Positions 1 to 18,400 of a DNA stretch of 64,000 nucleotides are shown one piece after another. Position numbers and translations under genes: made by a program. The number at the start of each line of letters is the position of its first letter. Within the stretch, counting starts at the first letter, position 1. The DNA lies in NCBI GenBank assembly GCA_023055505.1, contig JALIRH010000036.1:868001-932000 (forward strand), written 5' to 3'. The stretch is from Callipepla californica brunnescens (lineage: Eukaryota > Chordata > Aves > Galliformes > Odontophoridae). The notes under the pieces are model-generated. The model saw only the letters and a program-made list of their open reading frames with translations, searched no databases and was not told the origin of the DNA.

Positions 1-1073
1 ACGTTCTGCCTCCCTGCTGCCACAAACTTGAAAACTTAATTGCTTTTGTTGTGAACTTGCATTTCCTTTTCTGCTTGAGCCTGACTTTGTTGGAGTTCTG
101 ATTAAAAAATACTTCATAGGATTTCCCTTTACTAATTTATCATCTTTTTGTAGATGAGAGCTTAGGGGGACTGAGCAAACGATGGTTGTGAAGAAGTGAG
201 CAGGAATGTGTCTGTGGAAATGCTACATGCTGTTGATTCCAAAGTTTGGACTGACACTGGTCAGTGTGAAAGAGGCCTTATTTTCAGATTTGGCTCTTCC
301 CTAGGGTGGTTGGGATGATTCCCACTTGGCCTCCACCCCCTGTCCAAGTCCATCAGCTCTTCATTAAGGCTTTCAGTGGGTGGCCAACCTCTTGACTGCT
401 TCCTGCTGGTTTCTTTCTGCACTGAATGAGCTAGGGATGAAGAAACCTGCTGGGAACAGCTGAGCACCAAAAGCTTTGCTGGGGGAAGACAGGCGTGTCT
501 GACCCCCAACCTTCCCATTACTTGCTCCTGTGATTGATGCCCTGTAATTACCCTGGATATATGAACCCAGTTTCAGACAGCTGTAATGAGAGGGTTTGAA
601 GAATCTGGAAAAGGCTTTTCTTCCTCGCTTGTTTGAAAGAGATGCTTGCAGCTTAGCAGGGATCTTGAAATCCCACTGGGAGCTGCCCCAAGGTCTTGTT
701 TTTCCTAGCCTGGGGTAGCTTTGCAGGATTAAGGACAATGCTGCCTCTGCAGCCCTTTCTTTCAACTGATGCAAGGCTGAAGTCTGCTAGAGTCATTAGG
801 TCAAGAAAGATTAGGTTATTCTTTTCCTATAGTTACTAGAGAAGGACTACCACTCTCATAGCCGTGCAGAACTGAGCAGAGGCCATAGGTGGTTATTTTT
901 GCTTTGTTCATATTTCTTTTGGGGCATGTGTTAACAATGGAGACAGCACTGCCTCACAACCCATTGTTTTCTTAAGCCTTTCCCTTAGGCCAAGGTGATT
1001 AGTTTGCAAACATTATTCTTTGTGCTGATTACAAGAAGCTAGTCTAGCACAAGAGACAGCTATATACGTGTAG
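1..1073. other. Intergenic DNA 3' of MTHFR, no gene seen
   Basis: This stretch lies beyond the inferred MTHFR polyA signal. The open frames here are short, resemble no protein I know and lack splice-site support. I see no RNA gene, CR1 copy or tandem repeat. The next gene on this side must lie outside the window. Confidence 0.6.
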
Positions 1074-1721
1074 TTTATTGTAGCTTAAGTAGAGTGATTT
1101 ACTATTTGATCACATCCAGAAGCGGAATTCGTATTCCTATTACAAAAATGAAAAATCAGGAAGCACAGTAAGAGTTAGGAAAAATTGGAACATTCTCTGG
1201 AGTGAGCACAAGAGTCTGATACTAGTTACGATGCAGTGCATCTTTGGAGTGCAATGTAAAAGCAGCTTGAGCTTCTCTTCATGGCTGGTAGCTTCTCCAA
1301 TAACTTCCTTGCACAGATGTTGCTGCCAGGAGCATTTCTGCCCCCCAGAGCAGCATACTTTGCAGAAGAAAGTTCCACTGAGCTGCACCACATCGGTATG
1401 GAAAGTTTCCCCTACAAGCTGTAACTGACAAAACCGTGGTATGGCACCTCTCCATCCTGCAGATTGGGCCTTCAAGCTCAGCAGAGAGCCTCAGCTCAGA
1501 AGTACAGACTGTTCTTCTGGCTGCTGTTGAGTGGAAAGGGATGGGGAACATTGGCGTTGGGGATAAAAGAGCTTGGAGCAGGGGTTGAGCAGAGTTGCCT
1601 GGCTCTGAGCAGCAACGCTCGCTGGGTTTAGGAGCATGTGTTCCCGCATTCTGACAGGAGCTGCTTTTTCTCTCCTTGCAGTCAGCAGATGGAAGGAGGA
1701 AGGGAGTAGAAGAGGAGTTTT
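1074..1721 (-). terminator. MTHFR: MTHFR 3' UTR with polyA signal
   Basis: Read on the minus strand, the first AATAAA after the MTHFR stop codon lies at 1074-1079. That gives a 3' UTR of about 650 bases. The signal is canonical and no other gene intervenes. The cleavage site itself cannot be fixed from sequence, and a longer transcript is possible. Confidence 0.65.
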
Positions 1722-8949
<7,228 letters not shown>

Positions 8950-8959
8950 GGTGAGCGCT

Positions 8960-10336
8960 CTGGAGGAGGGGAACAGGAGCAGCACAGTGGTTATAGTACA
9001 CACACCTTAGCGAGGAGCAGTTAAGTGCCCGTGTGGGAAGATGGTGGCAGGTAAAAGGAAACGGGATCATCATCCTGTGCCAAGAGCACCAGTAATCATC
9101 ACCAAGCAGTCATCGCCAGCCCTCACTGTGAGCTGCGGAGGAGGATCTAGTGAAAGCACAGTAAAACGAGAGTGTTTACGCAGCGCTGAAAAGGACACAG
9201 CAGATGGCTTCGTGCCACCTTGAAGCAACTCCTCTGTGCTCTCTGGATCAAACGTGGCTCTCAGAACAGTCAGGTCATCATGACTTTGGCCCTGTCTGCA
9301 GTTTAGCAGGCCACGATGCCCACATGCATCAGGTGAAGACCTTTTAGATCTTGCGGTCTCGAGCTAGACACGCCAGCAGATTTTCTTCTACAGCAGCTGC
9401 ACCTTGGCCTGCATCCATCTTCATCAACTCCCATCTGTTTATTCCCAAAAGGCAGCATTTCTTTACAATGTGGAGATAAGGACAACTCCTAATGGGGCAG
9501 GTACACAAGAGAAAAACAGAGCCCTTTCTGGAACAGGGCACCCTGTACGCCATCCTTTGTTTTGTCTTTTGTAAATGCATTTCTCACCCTATAGGACACA
9601 CCACCTCCATAGATGTTTGCACTGTGCCCTCCTCTGCACTTGCTCAGCTATTCCTTTCCCCACTGACTGTGGCTGCTTGGAAATGAGGTCAGAGAGCACC
9701 CCATCTTTCCCTGCCTCACGGACTGCTCAGATATGTTTGCTGGCTTTACAGAAAGCCAAGCAGCTCTAAAAGTTGGGTTTAGGGTACCCAACTCTACTGA
9801 GCTCTCTGGGTCCCAACTGCTTGATGTTATTTCTCCAACACCTTGGAAGTTAGAGAGCAATTACACACAACTAAAGAAAAGCTGCTGTAAGAACTGCATT
9901 TGGGTTATTTGCTCTCCCGAAGCTTAAAACTGTCGTGTGGAAGCAGCATGTTGTCATTACGTAACACCAGAGCCTACTCTGGGGGAAGATGATACACAAG
10001 ACAGCACACACGCTGTCCTCTCCAGAAAATCTGAGTTCGGACCATCCAGACTTTGAACTCTCCTTCTGCTGTTTACACTGAGCTGGCCACCAAGCTAAAC
10101 CCCTCTGGGAGAAAGTCTGCTTCCACCACCTGGGGACCACTCCAGCTGGCAGGAGATAAGAGGAAGGAGTGCAAGGCTGCGGCTGCTGCCAGCGGACAGC
10201 CTCAAACCTCCGCGGTACCGACAGCCCTCCCCACGAGCACAGCAGCAACTGGTGCTCAGCCAGGCGCTCTCAGAGGCAGCGGGCTGCCATGCGGGCAGCT
10301 GAGAGCCATCCCAGAGCACACAGTGCTGCTCGGGAT
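8960..10336. other. MTHFR 5' intron, no gene seen
   Basis: This lies between the first coding MTHFR exon and the 102-bp minisatellite. A polypyrimidine acceptor (CCCTCCTCCAG on the minus strand, ending at 8960) shows that it is intronic in MTHFR. The open frames are short and unrelated to known proteins. Additional non-coding 5' exons cannot be excluded. Confidence 0.6.
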
Positions 10337-11850
10337 ATAGGGGCAGCCCTCCATATCCCTCATTGCTGATGATCACGATATCTCAGGGTGTTTTTCACCC
10401 CCTGGGACGAGCAGACAGCATGCAGGCAGGGTCAGGCTATAGGGGCAGCCCTGCATATCCCTCATCGCTGAGGATCATGATATCTCAGGGTGCTTTTACC
10501 ACCCTGGGACGAACAGCCAGCACACAGGCAGGGCCAGGCTATAGGGGCAGCCCTCTATATCCCTCATCACTGAGGATCACAATATCTCAGGGTGTTTTTC
10601 ACCCCCTGGGACAAGCAGACAGCATGCAGGCAGGGTCAGGCTATAGGGGCAGCCCTCCATATCAATCATTGCTGATGATCACGATATCTCAGGGTGTTTT
10701 TCACCCCCTGGGACGAGCAGAGAGCATGCAGGCAGGGTCAGGCTATAGGGGCAGCCCTCCATATCCCTCATCGCTGAGGATCATGATATCTCAGGGTGCT
10801 TTTACCACCCTGGGACGAACAGCCAGCACACAGGCAGGGTCAGGCTATAGGGGCAGCCCTCTATATCCCTCATTGCTGATGATCACGATATCTCAGGGTG
10901 TTTTCCCCCTCCTGGGACGAGCAGACAGCATGCAGGCAGGGTCAGGCTATAGGGGCAGCCCTCCATATCCCTCATCGCTGAGGATCATGATATCTCAGGG
11001 TGTTTTCCACCTCCTGGGACGAACAGCCAGCACACAGGCAGGGCCAGGCTATAGGGGCAGCCCTCCATATCCCTCATTGCTGATGATCACGATATCTCAG
11101 GGTGTTTTTCACCCCCTGGGACGAGCAGACAGCATGCAGGCAGGGCCAGGCTATAGGGGCAGCCCTCCATATCCCTCATCACTGAGGATCACGATATCTC
11201 AGGGTGTTTTTCACCCCCTGGGACGAGCAGACAGCATGCAGGCAGGGTCAGGCTATAGGGGCAGCCCTCCATATCCCTCATCGATGAGGATCACGATATC
11301 TCAGGGTGTTTTTCACCCCCTGGGACGAACAGCCAGCACACAGGGAGGATCAGGCTACAAGGGCAGCCCTCCAAATCCCTCATCACTGAGGATCACAATA
11401 TCTCAGGGTGTTTTCCCCCTCCTGGGACGAACAGCCAGCACACAGGCAGGGTCAGGCTATAGGGGCAGCCCTCTATATCCCTCATTGCTGATGATCACGA
11501 TATCTCAGGGTGTTTTCCCCCTCCTGGGACGAACAGCCAGCACACAGGCAGGGCCAGGCTATAGGGGCAGCCCTCCATATCCCTCATTGCTGATGATCAC
11601 GATATCTCAGGGTGTTTTTCACCCCCTGGGACGAGCAGACAGCATGCAGGCAGGGCCAGGCTATAGGGGCAGCCCTCCATATCCCTCATTACTGAGGATC
11701 ACAATGTCTCCAGGCATTTTTCTCCCCCCTGGGACAAACAGCCAGCACACAGGCAGGGTCAGGCTATAGGGGCAGCCCTCCATAACCCTCATCGCTAAAG
11801 ATCACGATATCTCAGGGTGTTTTCCCCCCCCTGAGACGAGCAGCCAGCAC
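10337..11850. repeat. 102-bp minisatellite, about 14.5 copies
   Basis: The block AGGGGCAGCCCT...GATATCTCAGGGTG...CTGGGACGA...GGCT recurs exactly every 102 bases (for example at 10339, 10441 and 10543) for about 14.5 copies. Two unit subtypes are visible. Type A carries CAGACAGCATGCAGG and type B carries CAGCCAGCACACAGG, in an irregular order of roughly ABAABABAABBBAB. A 468-codon open frame on the plus strand (10363-11769) encodes a 34-residue repeat. Because 102 is a multiple of three, one stop-free unit keeps the whole array open, so I do not call it a gene. The array sits inside the MTHFR 5' intron, just upstream of the shared promoter. Confidence 0.95.
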
Positions 11851-11859
11851 GCAGCGAGG

Positions 11860-12425
11860 CTTGCCTTACGATGCCTCCACAGGGTAAGGACTTCTCGCGT
11901 CGTCCGGCTGCTTGCTGGGTGCCTCCGAGCGGCAGAAAGGCCTCGCTCAGCGTACGAGGAGCGCTCGCAGGGCGATGCGGGGCACACCGCACCTGCACGG
12001 GGCACCCCAGGCCCCGCCCCGCGGGGAGAGCCCTATGGGGATCGGCCCTATAGGGATCGGCCCTATAGGGATCCCGGCTCTAAGGGGCCGGGTGCCGTCA
12101 CCTCGGCTGAACCCGCTTTAGGGGTGGGTTGCGAAGCCTCCCCCTTTTTAGCCTCCCCCTTTTTAGCTTCCCCCTTTTTCGCCCCCCTCTTCTCCTCCCC
12201 TCCCCCTCCCGGCCCCGCTCACCTCCCCGCGGCGCCGCGCGCTGCGCACCGCGGCCGTCCCCATCCCGCGTCCCTTTAAGCCCCGCTGCCCCCCCCACCC
12301 CAACCACCACGTGATGCCCTCATCCAACATGGCGCCGCGCCTTCAACCTCCCTCACGCCGCCGCGTCACGTGAGCGCCGCCGCCGCCGCGAGGTCACGTG
12401 CTGCGGGCGGCGCCAGCGGACGGCG
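11860..12425. promoter_or_regulatory. CpG-rich bidirectional MTHFR/CLCN6 promoter
   Basis: The GC- and CpG-dense stretch between the head-to-head genes has no TATA box. Three CACGTG E-boxes lie at 12308-12313, 12367-12372 and 12395-12400. The middle one sits in GTCACGTGAG, close to the TFEB/CLEAR palindrome GTCACGTGAC. A YY1-like AACATGGCG is at 12326-12334. On the minus strand a strong splice donor (GAG|GTGAGC, last exon base 12223) marks a probable non-coding first exon of MTHFR spliced to 8959. CLCN6 starts at 12426 on the other strand. The motifs are seen directly; the transcription starts and factor binding are inferred. Confidence 0.8.
12034..12080. repeat. 15-bp short tandem repeat, about 3 copies
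   Basis: The unit GATCGGCCCTATAGG is repeated about three times within the CpG-rich promoter region. It shares a CTATAGGG core with the neighbouring 102-bp minisatellite, perhaps by chance. Confidence 0.7.
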
Positions 12426-15400
12426 ATGGCGGGCTGCGGCGGTGCGCCGTGCTGCTGCTGCTGCGGAGAGCGGGAGAGCCGCACCCCCGAGGAGCTGGTA
12501 CGGCCGCGCCTCGGTCTGCCTCAGCGCCGCCTCGGGGCTGCACGCTGCCGGGCGTGGCTGCAGCGCTGGGCCCGGGCCTGCCGTCTCAGCCCGCGGATGG
12601 AAGCCCGCCCGGCCTCGCGTCCCTGAGGGGCGGCCGCGGGATGAAGCGGAGCGTGAGGCGGCGGCGTGGGGATGCGGCGCTGAGGGACGGCGGGTGGGCC
12701 GGGCTGCGGGAGCTCGGGGCGGCTCTGCCGTCTCGGTTGTCGCTGTGGTTCGGGCTGAAATGCGGTGGATGAGCTTCGTGAGCGGCTGTGGGACGAGCCC
12801 TCGGCCTGGCACCTCGGCCTGGCACCTCGGCCTGGCACCTCGGCCTGGCACCTCGGCCTGGCACCTCGGCTTGGCACCTCGGCTTGGCACCTCGGCTTGG
12901 TACCTCGGCTTGGTACCTCAGCTTGGTACCTCGGTTTGGTTTCTCATCTCTCGTTGCCCTTTTTCTTTTGCAGACGATCCTGGGAGAAACTCACGAGGAG
13001 GAAGATGAGATCCTCCCGCGCAAAGACTACGAGGTGAGCGGTGCCTCGGCTTCCTCGTTAGTGACAAATAGGTGCAGGAGTCGCATCACAGCGTCACAGA
13101 GCTGGAGGGGTTGGAAGGGGCTTCCAGAGATCATCGAGTCCAACCCACTGCCGAAGCAGCTCCCAGGTTGCACAGGTAGGCATGCAGGCAGATCTCAAAC
13201 ATCTCCAGAGAAGGAGACTCCACCGCCTCTGTGTGCAGCTCCAGTGCTCCGTCACTGTGCTGTGAAGAAGTTCCCACACACGTTCATGCAGAACTTCCTA
13301 TGCTTCAGTTTGTGAGTCAGTGGGGTTGGTCTCCTTCTGCAGCAGTAGAACAAGGAGCAGTGAGCAGGTGATACAGGTACGTGTAAGTTCTGCATTAACG
13401 TGAGGAAAAACTTCCTTACTGTTGGAGTGACAGGCTGCCCCCTGTACTCAGCTCTGGTGCGGCTGCACCTCGAGTGCTGTGTTCAGTTTTGGGCCCCTCA
13501 CTACAAGAGGGACATCGAGGCCCTGGAGCGTGTTCAGAGAAGGGCAACAAAACTGGTGAGGGGTCTGGAGCACAGGTCTTACGAGGAGCGGCTGAGGGAG
13601 CTGGGATGGTTTAGTCTGGAGAAAAGGAGGCTCAGAGGAGACCTCACTGCACTCTCCCACTTCCTGAAGGGAGGCTGTGGTGAGGAGGGGGTCGGCCTCT
13701 TCTCTCAGGTAACTAATGACAGGACGAGGGGGAATGGCCACAAGTTGCATCGGGGAATATTTAGATTAGATTTGGGGAAAAATTTTTTATCTGAGAGAGT
13801 GGTCAGGCACTGGAATGGCCTGCCTAGGGAGGTGGTTGAGGCACCGTCCCTAGCGCTGTTCAAGAAGCGTTTAGATGAGGTGCTGAGGGATTTGATTTAG
13901 TAGCTTGGTGGGTAGGGATGGTGGTGTGAGGGTGGTTGGACTAGATGATGTTGTAGTTCCTTTCCAACCTAATGAATCTATGAGAGGTGGTGGAATCTCC
14001 TCCTGTGGAGCTGTTCCTGTGCTGTCCCACTCTTTCCTGTGCATCCTGCTGTGGAGAACCTGCTTTAGCAGAGATTGAACACTGTGATCTCTCAGAGTCC
14101 ATTCCAACCTCTACAGTTCTGTGATTCTGTGAAAGAGCTGCATACAGGTTTTGATCAGCTTGAGTTTGTGATGGGGCGGGGACTCAAACACATCACTGTA
14201 CTTAGATTTCCTTGGCACCACATGCAGAGAGCTGCTCCATATCCTCTGACATGGCACTGGAGGTTAAAGCCCTGTATGAGCCCTGTCTCAGTAGGTCTTG
14301 AACATCTCCTGCTGAGGTCAGATTCCTGTTGAGGAAGTGCATTTTCTAAATCTTTTGCTTTTATTTAAAATACTCAGTCTGTGGTCTTATGTCACTGTGA
14401 CTGCAGAAAGCATCTGCAACTCTTTGCTCCCTGCTTCATTGCTCTCTGGGATGTCGTACTGGTTCAAAGCAGATCTTCCCATCTATCAGATCCTGACTCT
14501 TACAGGAGATATTTGTTTTTTAAGTGTCTGAAGAGTAGCCCTGGGTTGTTTAGAGCAGCATGGATGTTACCGAGCTGTTACCCTTTGGCTCAGGAAGGTG
14601 AAGCTGATTCAGGTAGAAGCTAATGATACTTTGTGGCTACTATGGGACAACTCTTACCTCCCTCCTGTGTTGAGTTTGAGAGCTGATGCTGCTTGCTGAG
14701 GACATAATTCCTACCTAATGCTTCTGCTGTAGTTTGAGGTTAAATCTGCTGTAACCCCTGCACTGTCACATCACAGCCACCTGAAAAAGTGAGGTCTAAA
14801 TCTGTACGTTATGAGTTCAATTTATGTTTTTCATGGATTTTTTTGCTCCCTGTCTTGGTCTGCTCTTTAACTTCTCCATCATCAGGGAGTTTGTCTCTCC
14901 TGGAAATATTTCAATGGAGCTGTTTACAGCAGTTTTGCCTCCCACGCTTGTTTGCAAAACAAGCTCTGGGGAAGTAATGACTCCTGTAATCTTTAACGAG
15001 GTCATCTGTGAACTGATGTGTGCAGGGTCCGTAGCAGCAGATGTTCTTTTGTTGACCCTTTGGCATTCTTCCAGAGCTTGGATTACGATCGCTGTATCAA
15101 TGACCCGTACTTGGAAGTTTTGGAGAGCATGGACAACAAGGTATGAACTCTTTTATTTTCAGCTTTCAGTGTCCTGAGAACTAAAGCTGTAGAAAGTCCA
15201 CCTTTTTCCAGTCCCTGTTTGTATGTTGCTTTGACCTGGCTCTTTATTTTTTTCCCCACTATTTCTAAACAGAAAGCACGAAACTATGAAGCGGTGAAAT
15301 GGGTGATGGTTTTTGCCATTGGAGTCTGCACAGGGCTGGTAAGGATCGTGCTGTCTGGGGAAAGATCAGCAGGAATAACTTAGAAGTCAGTGGCAAAGGA

Positions 15401-18400
15401 GAAAAGATGAGTAAATATTTGCTTTCGTGAAGTGGAGAACTTACTGGCTGGAGGTGGCTGCTGGGAATTATGGCGTGGTGTTTATACATTATTTTCCAGG
15501 AGAGCTTTTTTTCTTCCAGGTCTTTCTGTGTTTTCTTCGAAAAGTATTCTGATAAATTCTTTAATTCTGCATGCAGAAAAATAAAACTTGTCCAAAGTGA
15601 GCACTCAGTCAAATAGAATGCCAGCTTACAGTAGAGCTGTGTTTACATTTGGCAGCGCAGACTTCACTGTATGTGCTTGAAAATCAGCTTTTTTGACTGC
15701 GTGCCCCATTAAACATCAGCTTTCTCTTGTACCCCAACGTACGTTGTGTTAAGAACACTACCATGTTAATGCTCTGAAGTGGAATAACTTTGGGGTGGAT
15801 CTGTCTCAGTGAGATCAAGGGAGGCATTGCATTGGAGCTTCCCAGGTTACTTTACTCTGGGTACTTATTTTGCCTTCTTCATCCCCTGTCCTCCCAAGTG
15901 TGTGTGTTCCTGGCAGGGCTTGCTATGAGTGGTCTTTGTTACTTGTATGTGGTGATTTCTGACGACAGACCTGTCTTGTTTCTCATAGGTGGGCCTCTTT
16001 GTGGATTTCTTTGTACGGCTCTTCACCCAGCTCAAGTTCCGGGTAGTACAAAGCTGTATCTTTTACCTGATGGATGAAGTCCTCTTAGACTCGAGTGACC
16101 CTTTCTTTCTGTTGCCATGTTTTGCTCAGAACAGCTGATTCTTTTAGACTTTTGCCATCAGTCACATTGTTGATTAATCAGGTTTTTAACTTGCCTGTGT
16201 CGTTCAGCCCTTGAAACCAAGAAAGTGGTTCCAGTATCAGTGCGTGGGCAAAGGCTAATCTCTGAAAGAATGAGTTGTTTCCCTCCCTTGTATAGCTTAC
16301 CCTTGAGCTCTGGCTTCTTGATGGGTTGTCATCTGCCCTGGCTGGAGTTGGAAGCACAAGTTTAGCTCCTGATGCTGGACAGTGCTGAATGACTGTGTGT
16401 CAGTGGGAGGAATGTTGTTGCTTTCCTTGACCCTCTGTGCAGCGGTGGAAGAATGCACTGAGAAAGGCTGTCTTGCCTTGTCTTTACTGGAGCTGTTGGG
16501 GTTCAACCTGACCTTTGTTTTTCTTGCAAGTCTTCTAGTCCTGATCCAGGTAAGACTTAAGTCCAGTGCTGCAGTTTACACAGCGTTCCTTTACTCTCAC
16601 GTGGGTCCTAGGTATGAAGCTTCCTTCTTGCCACAGCTCCAAAACAGCTTGACAGTCCTATTGCGTGTGTCTCAGTCCCTTTCTGTGCCTTCTGATTGAG
16701 ATATTGTCGATCAGCTTTGAAATCAGTGCAGCACAGCATCAGTGTTTCCTTTCTGCAGCCTGTGGCAGCTGGATCAGGAATTCCTGAAATCAAGTGCTAC
16801 CTCAATGGGGTAAAAGTTCCAGGGGTTGTGCGGCTCCGGACGGTGGTGTGCAAAGCTCTGGGAGTGCTCTTCAGCGTAGCAGGAGGTAAGAGAAGGGCTG
16901 TGATATCTTGTTGGGATCCCTGAAGGGGAGGGTGCAGAAGGCTTCTCTGCCATTCCAGAGGAATGATTTTTGATGGGCTGGTTGTCAGAATCAATAAGAC
17001 AGAAGGAAGGGGACTGTTAGGGGGAGGCTAGTAAGAAGTGTCTTTGTGTGGTTCGGTCTGGGAGGGAGATGTGAGAGTTCTCCAGAATGTGTTGCCCAGA
17101 GCACTCTGAAGGAGGCTGTGTTGTAAGCAGCAGGGCACACAGTAACCTGGGCAGTTCAGAGTCACTGAAGGAGTAGTCTTGGAATCCTTCTGCCTGCTTT
17201 GCAAGCCTGTTCACAAGTCTTTCAGTGGCACAGTGTTCAACAGCTCCCTTTCCCTTGAGAGGAGCCTGAACTCAGCTGAGGTGTTGGAAACCACTTATGA
17301 CCTGGTACAGAGGAGCTGTGCTGGGCTGTGGGAGTGGTGAGCATTGCCAGCAGGGGAGAAGGCAGGAAATATGCTGACTCATCAGTCTTGTTTTTCCAGG
17401 TCTTTTTGTTGGGAAGGAAGGTCCAATGATTCACAGTGGTGCTGTCGTGGGTGCAGGTTTGCCACAGGTTAGTGCTGGCCAGGGCAGAAAATCATTTTGT
17501 TCTCCAGAACATTGATTAGGGACCAGCAGTTCACACCACTGCTTCGTAAGAGTGCTGTGAGTAATAAGTTTCCATCACCTGTGTTTCTGAGTCTTTGCTT
17601 TCTTTGTAGTTCCAGAGCATCTCACTGAGGAAGATCCAGTTTAACTTTCCGTATTTCCGCAGTGACAGGTACTGTATCCAGCAAGTGGAAAAGAAGGAAA
17701 GGGAAGGGTGAATTGAACAGTCTTCCTTGGGAGGAAGGTGGCTGCCTGAGGTGAATCAGTCACTTGGCTTTTCAGTTTTTTCTCTGGTATCCTGCAGCCT
17801 CATTCTGCAGCAGGACAGAACCACGATAAGTAACACGACTCTTCCGTGCTGTCCTTAAGGGATCCCTTCTCAGATCTCCATTATTCACCAATGTTCTTTG
17901 TGCTGCTCAGCTTTACCTACTTAAAACCTTTAATCTGAATGGTTAAATGGCATTATTGTTGGTAACAAGCTCAGTTATGCACCCTGTATGACCAAGGTGG
18001 ACCTGCCTTCTCTGGAGCCTACCTGAATGTGAACAAAAGCTTGCCCTTCCCTCTCTGGTGCTAGAGCACCACGATTTGGGATGCTTCCTTGTATACTGAG
18101 CAGCCACGTAGCCCCACAGTGCTTTGCCCTGTATTGGTGCTCTAGAGAAAGAGTGTGATGCTGCAACAGCTTGCTGACCAAATGGTGTTGTTTTCCATGG
18201 GCAGTGCTTCTCCCAGCTGTTACTCATGTACCCCTAGAATATATCAATCAATGGGAACAGGCCCTTATTTTGTGCAGTCGAAGCATGTTCACAGCTCTGC
18301 ACTGCTAAACTGGTGTTCTTTTCCTTATCCAGGGATAAAAGGGACTTTGTATCTGCTGGAGCAGCTGCAGGGGTTGCAGCTGCTTTTGGAGCCCCAATTG

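Noticed and set aside
10363..11769. 468-codon open frame with 34-residue repeats
   Set aside because: It follows from a 102-bp tandem repeat with a period divisible by three. It lacks a recognisable domain and sits inside an MTHFR intron.
12370..13315. Overlapping long frames on both strands rich in Ala, Arg, Pro and Trp-His-Leu repeats
   Set aside because: They come from GC-rich promoter sequence and the 13-bp minisatellite and overlap CLCN6 exons 1-2 in wrong frames.
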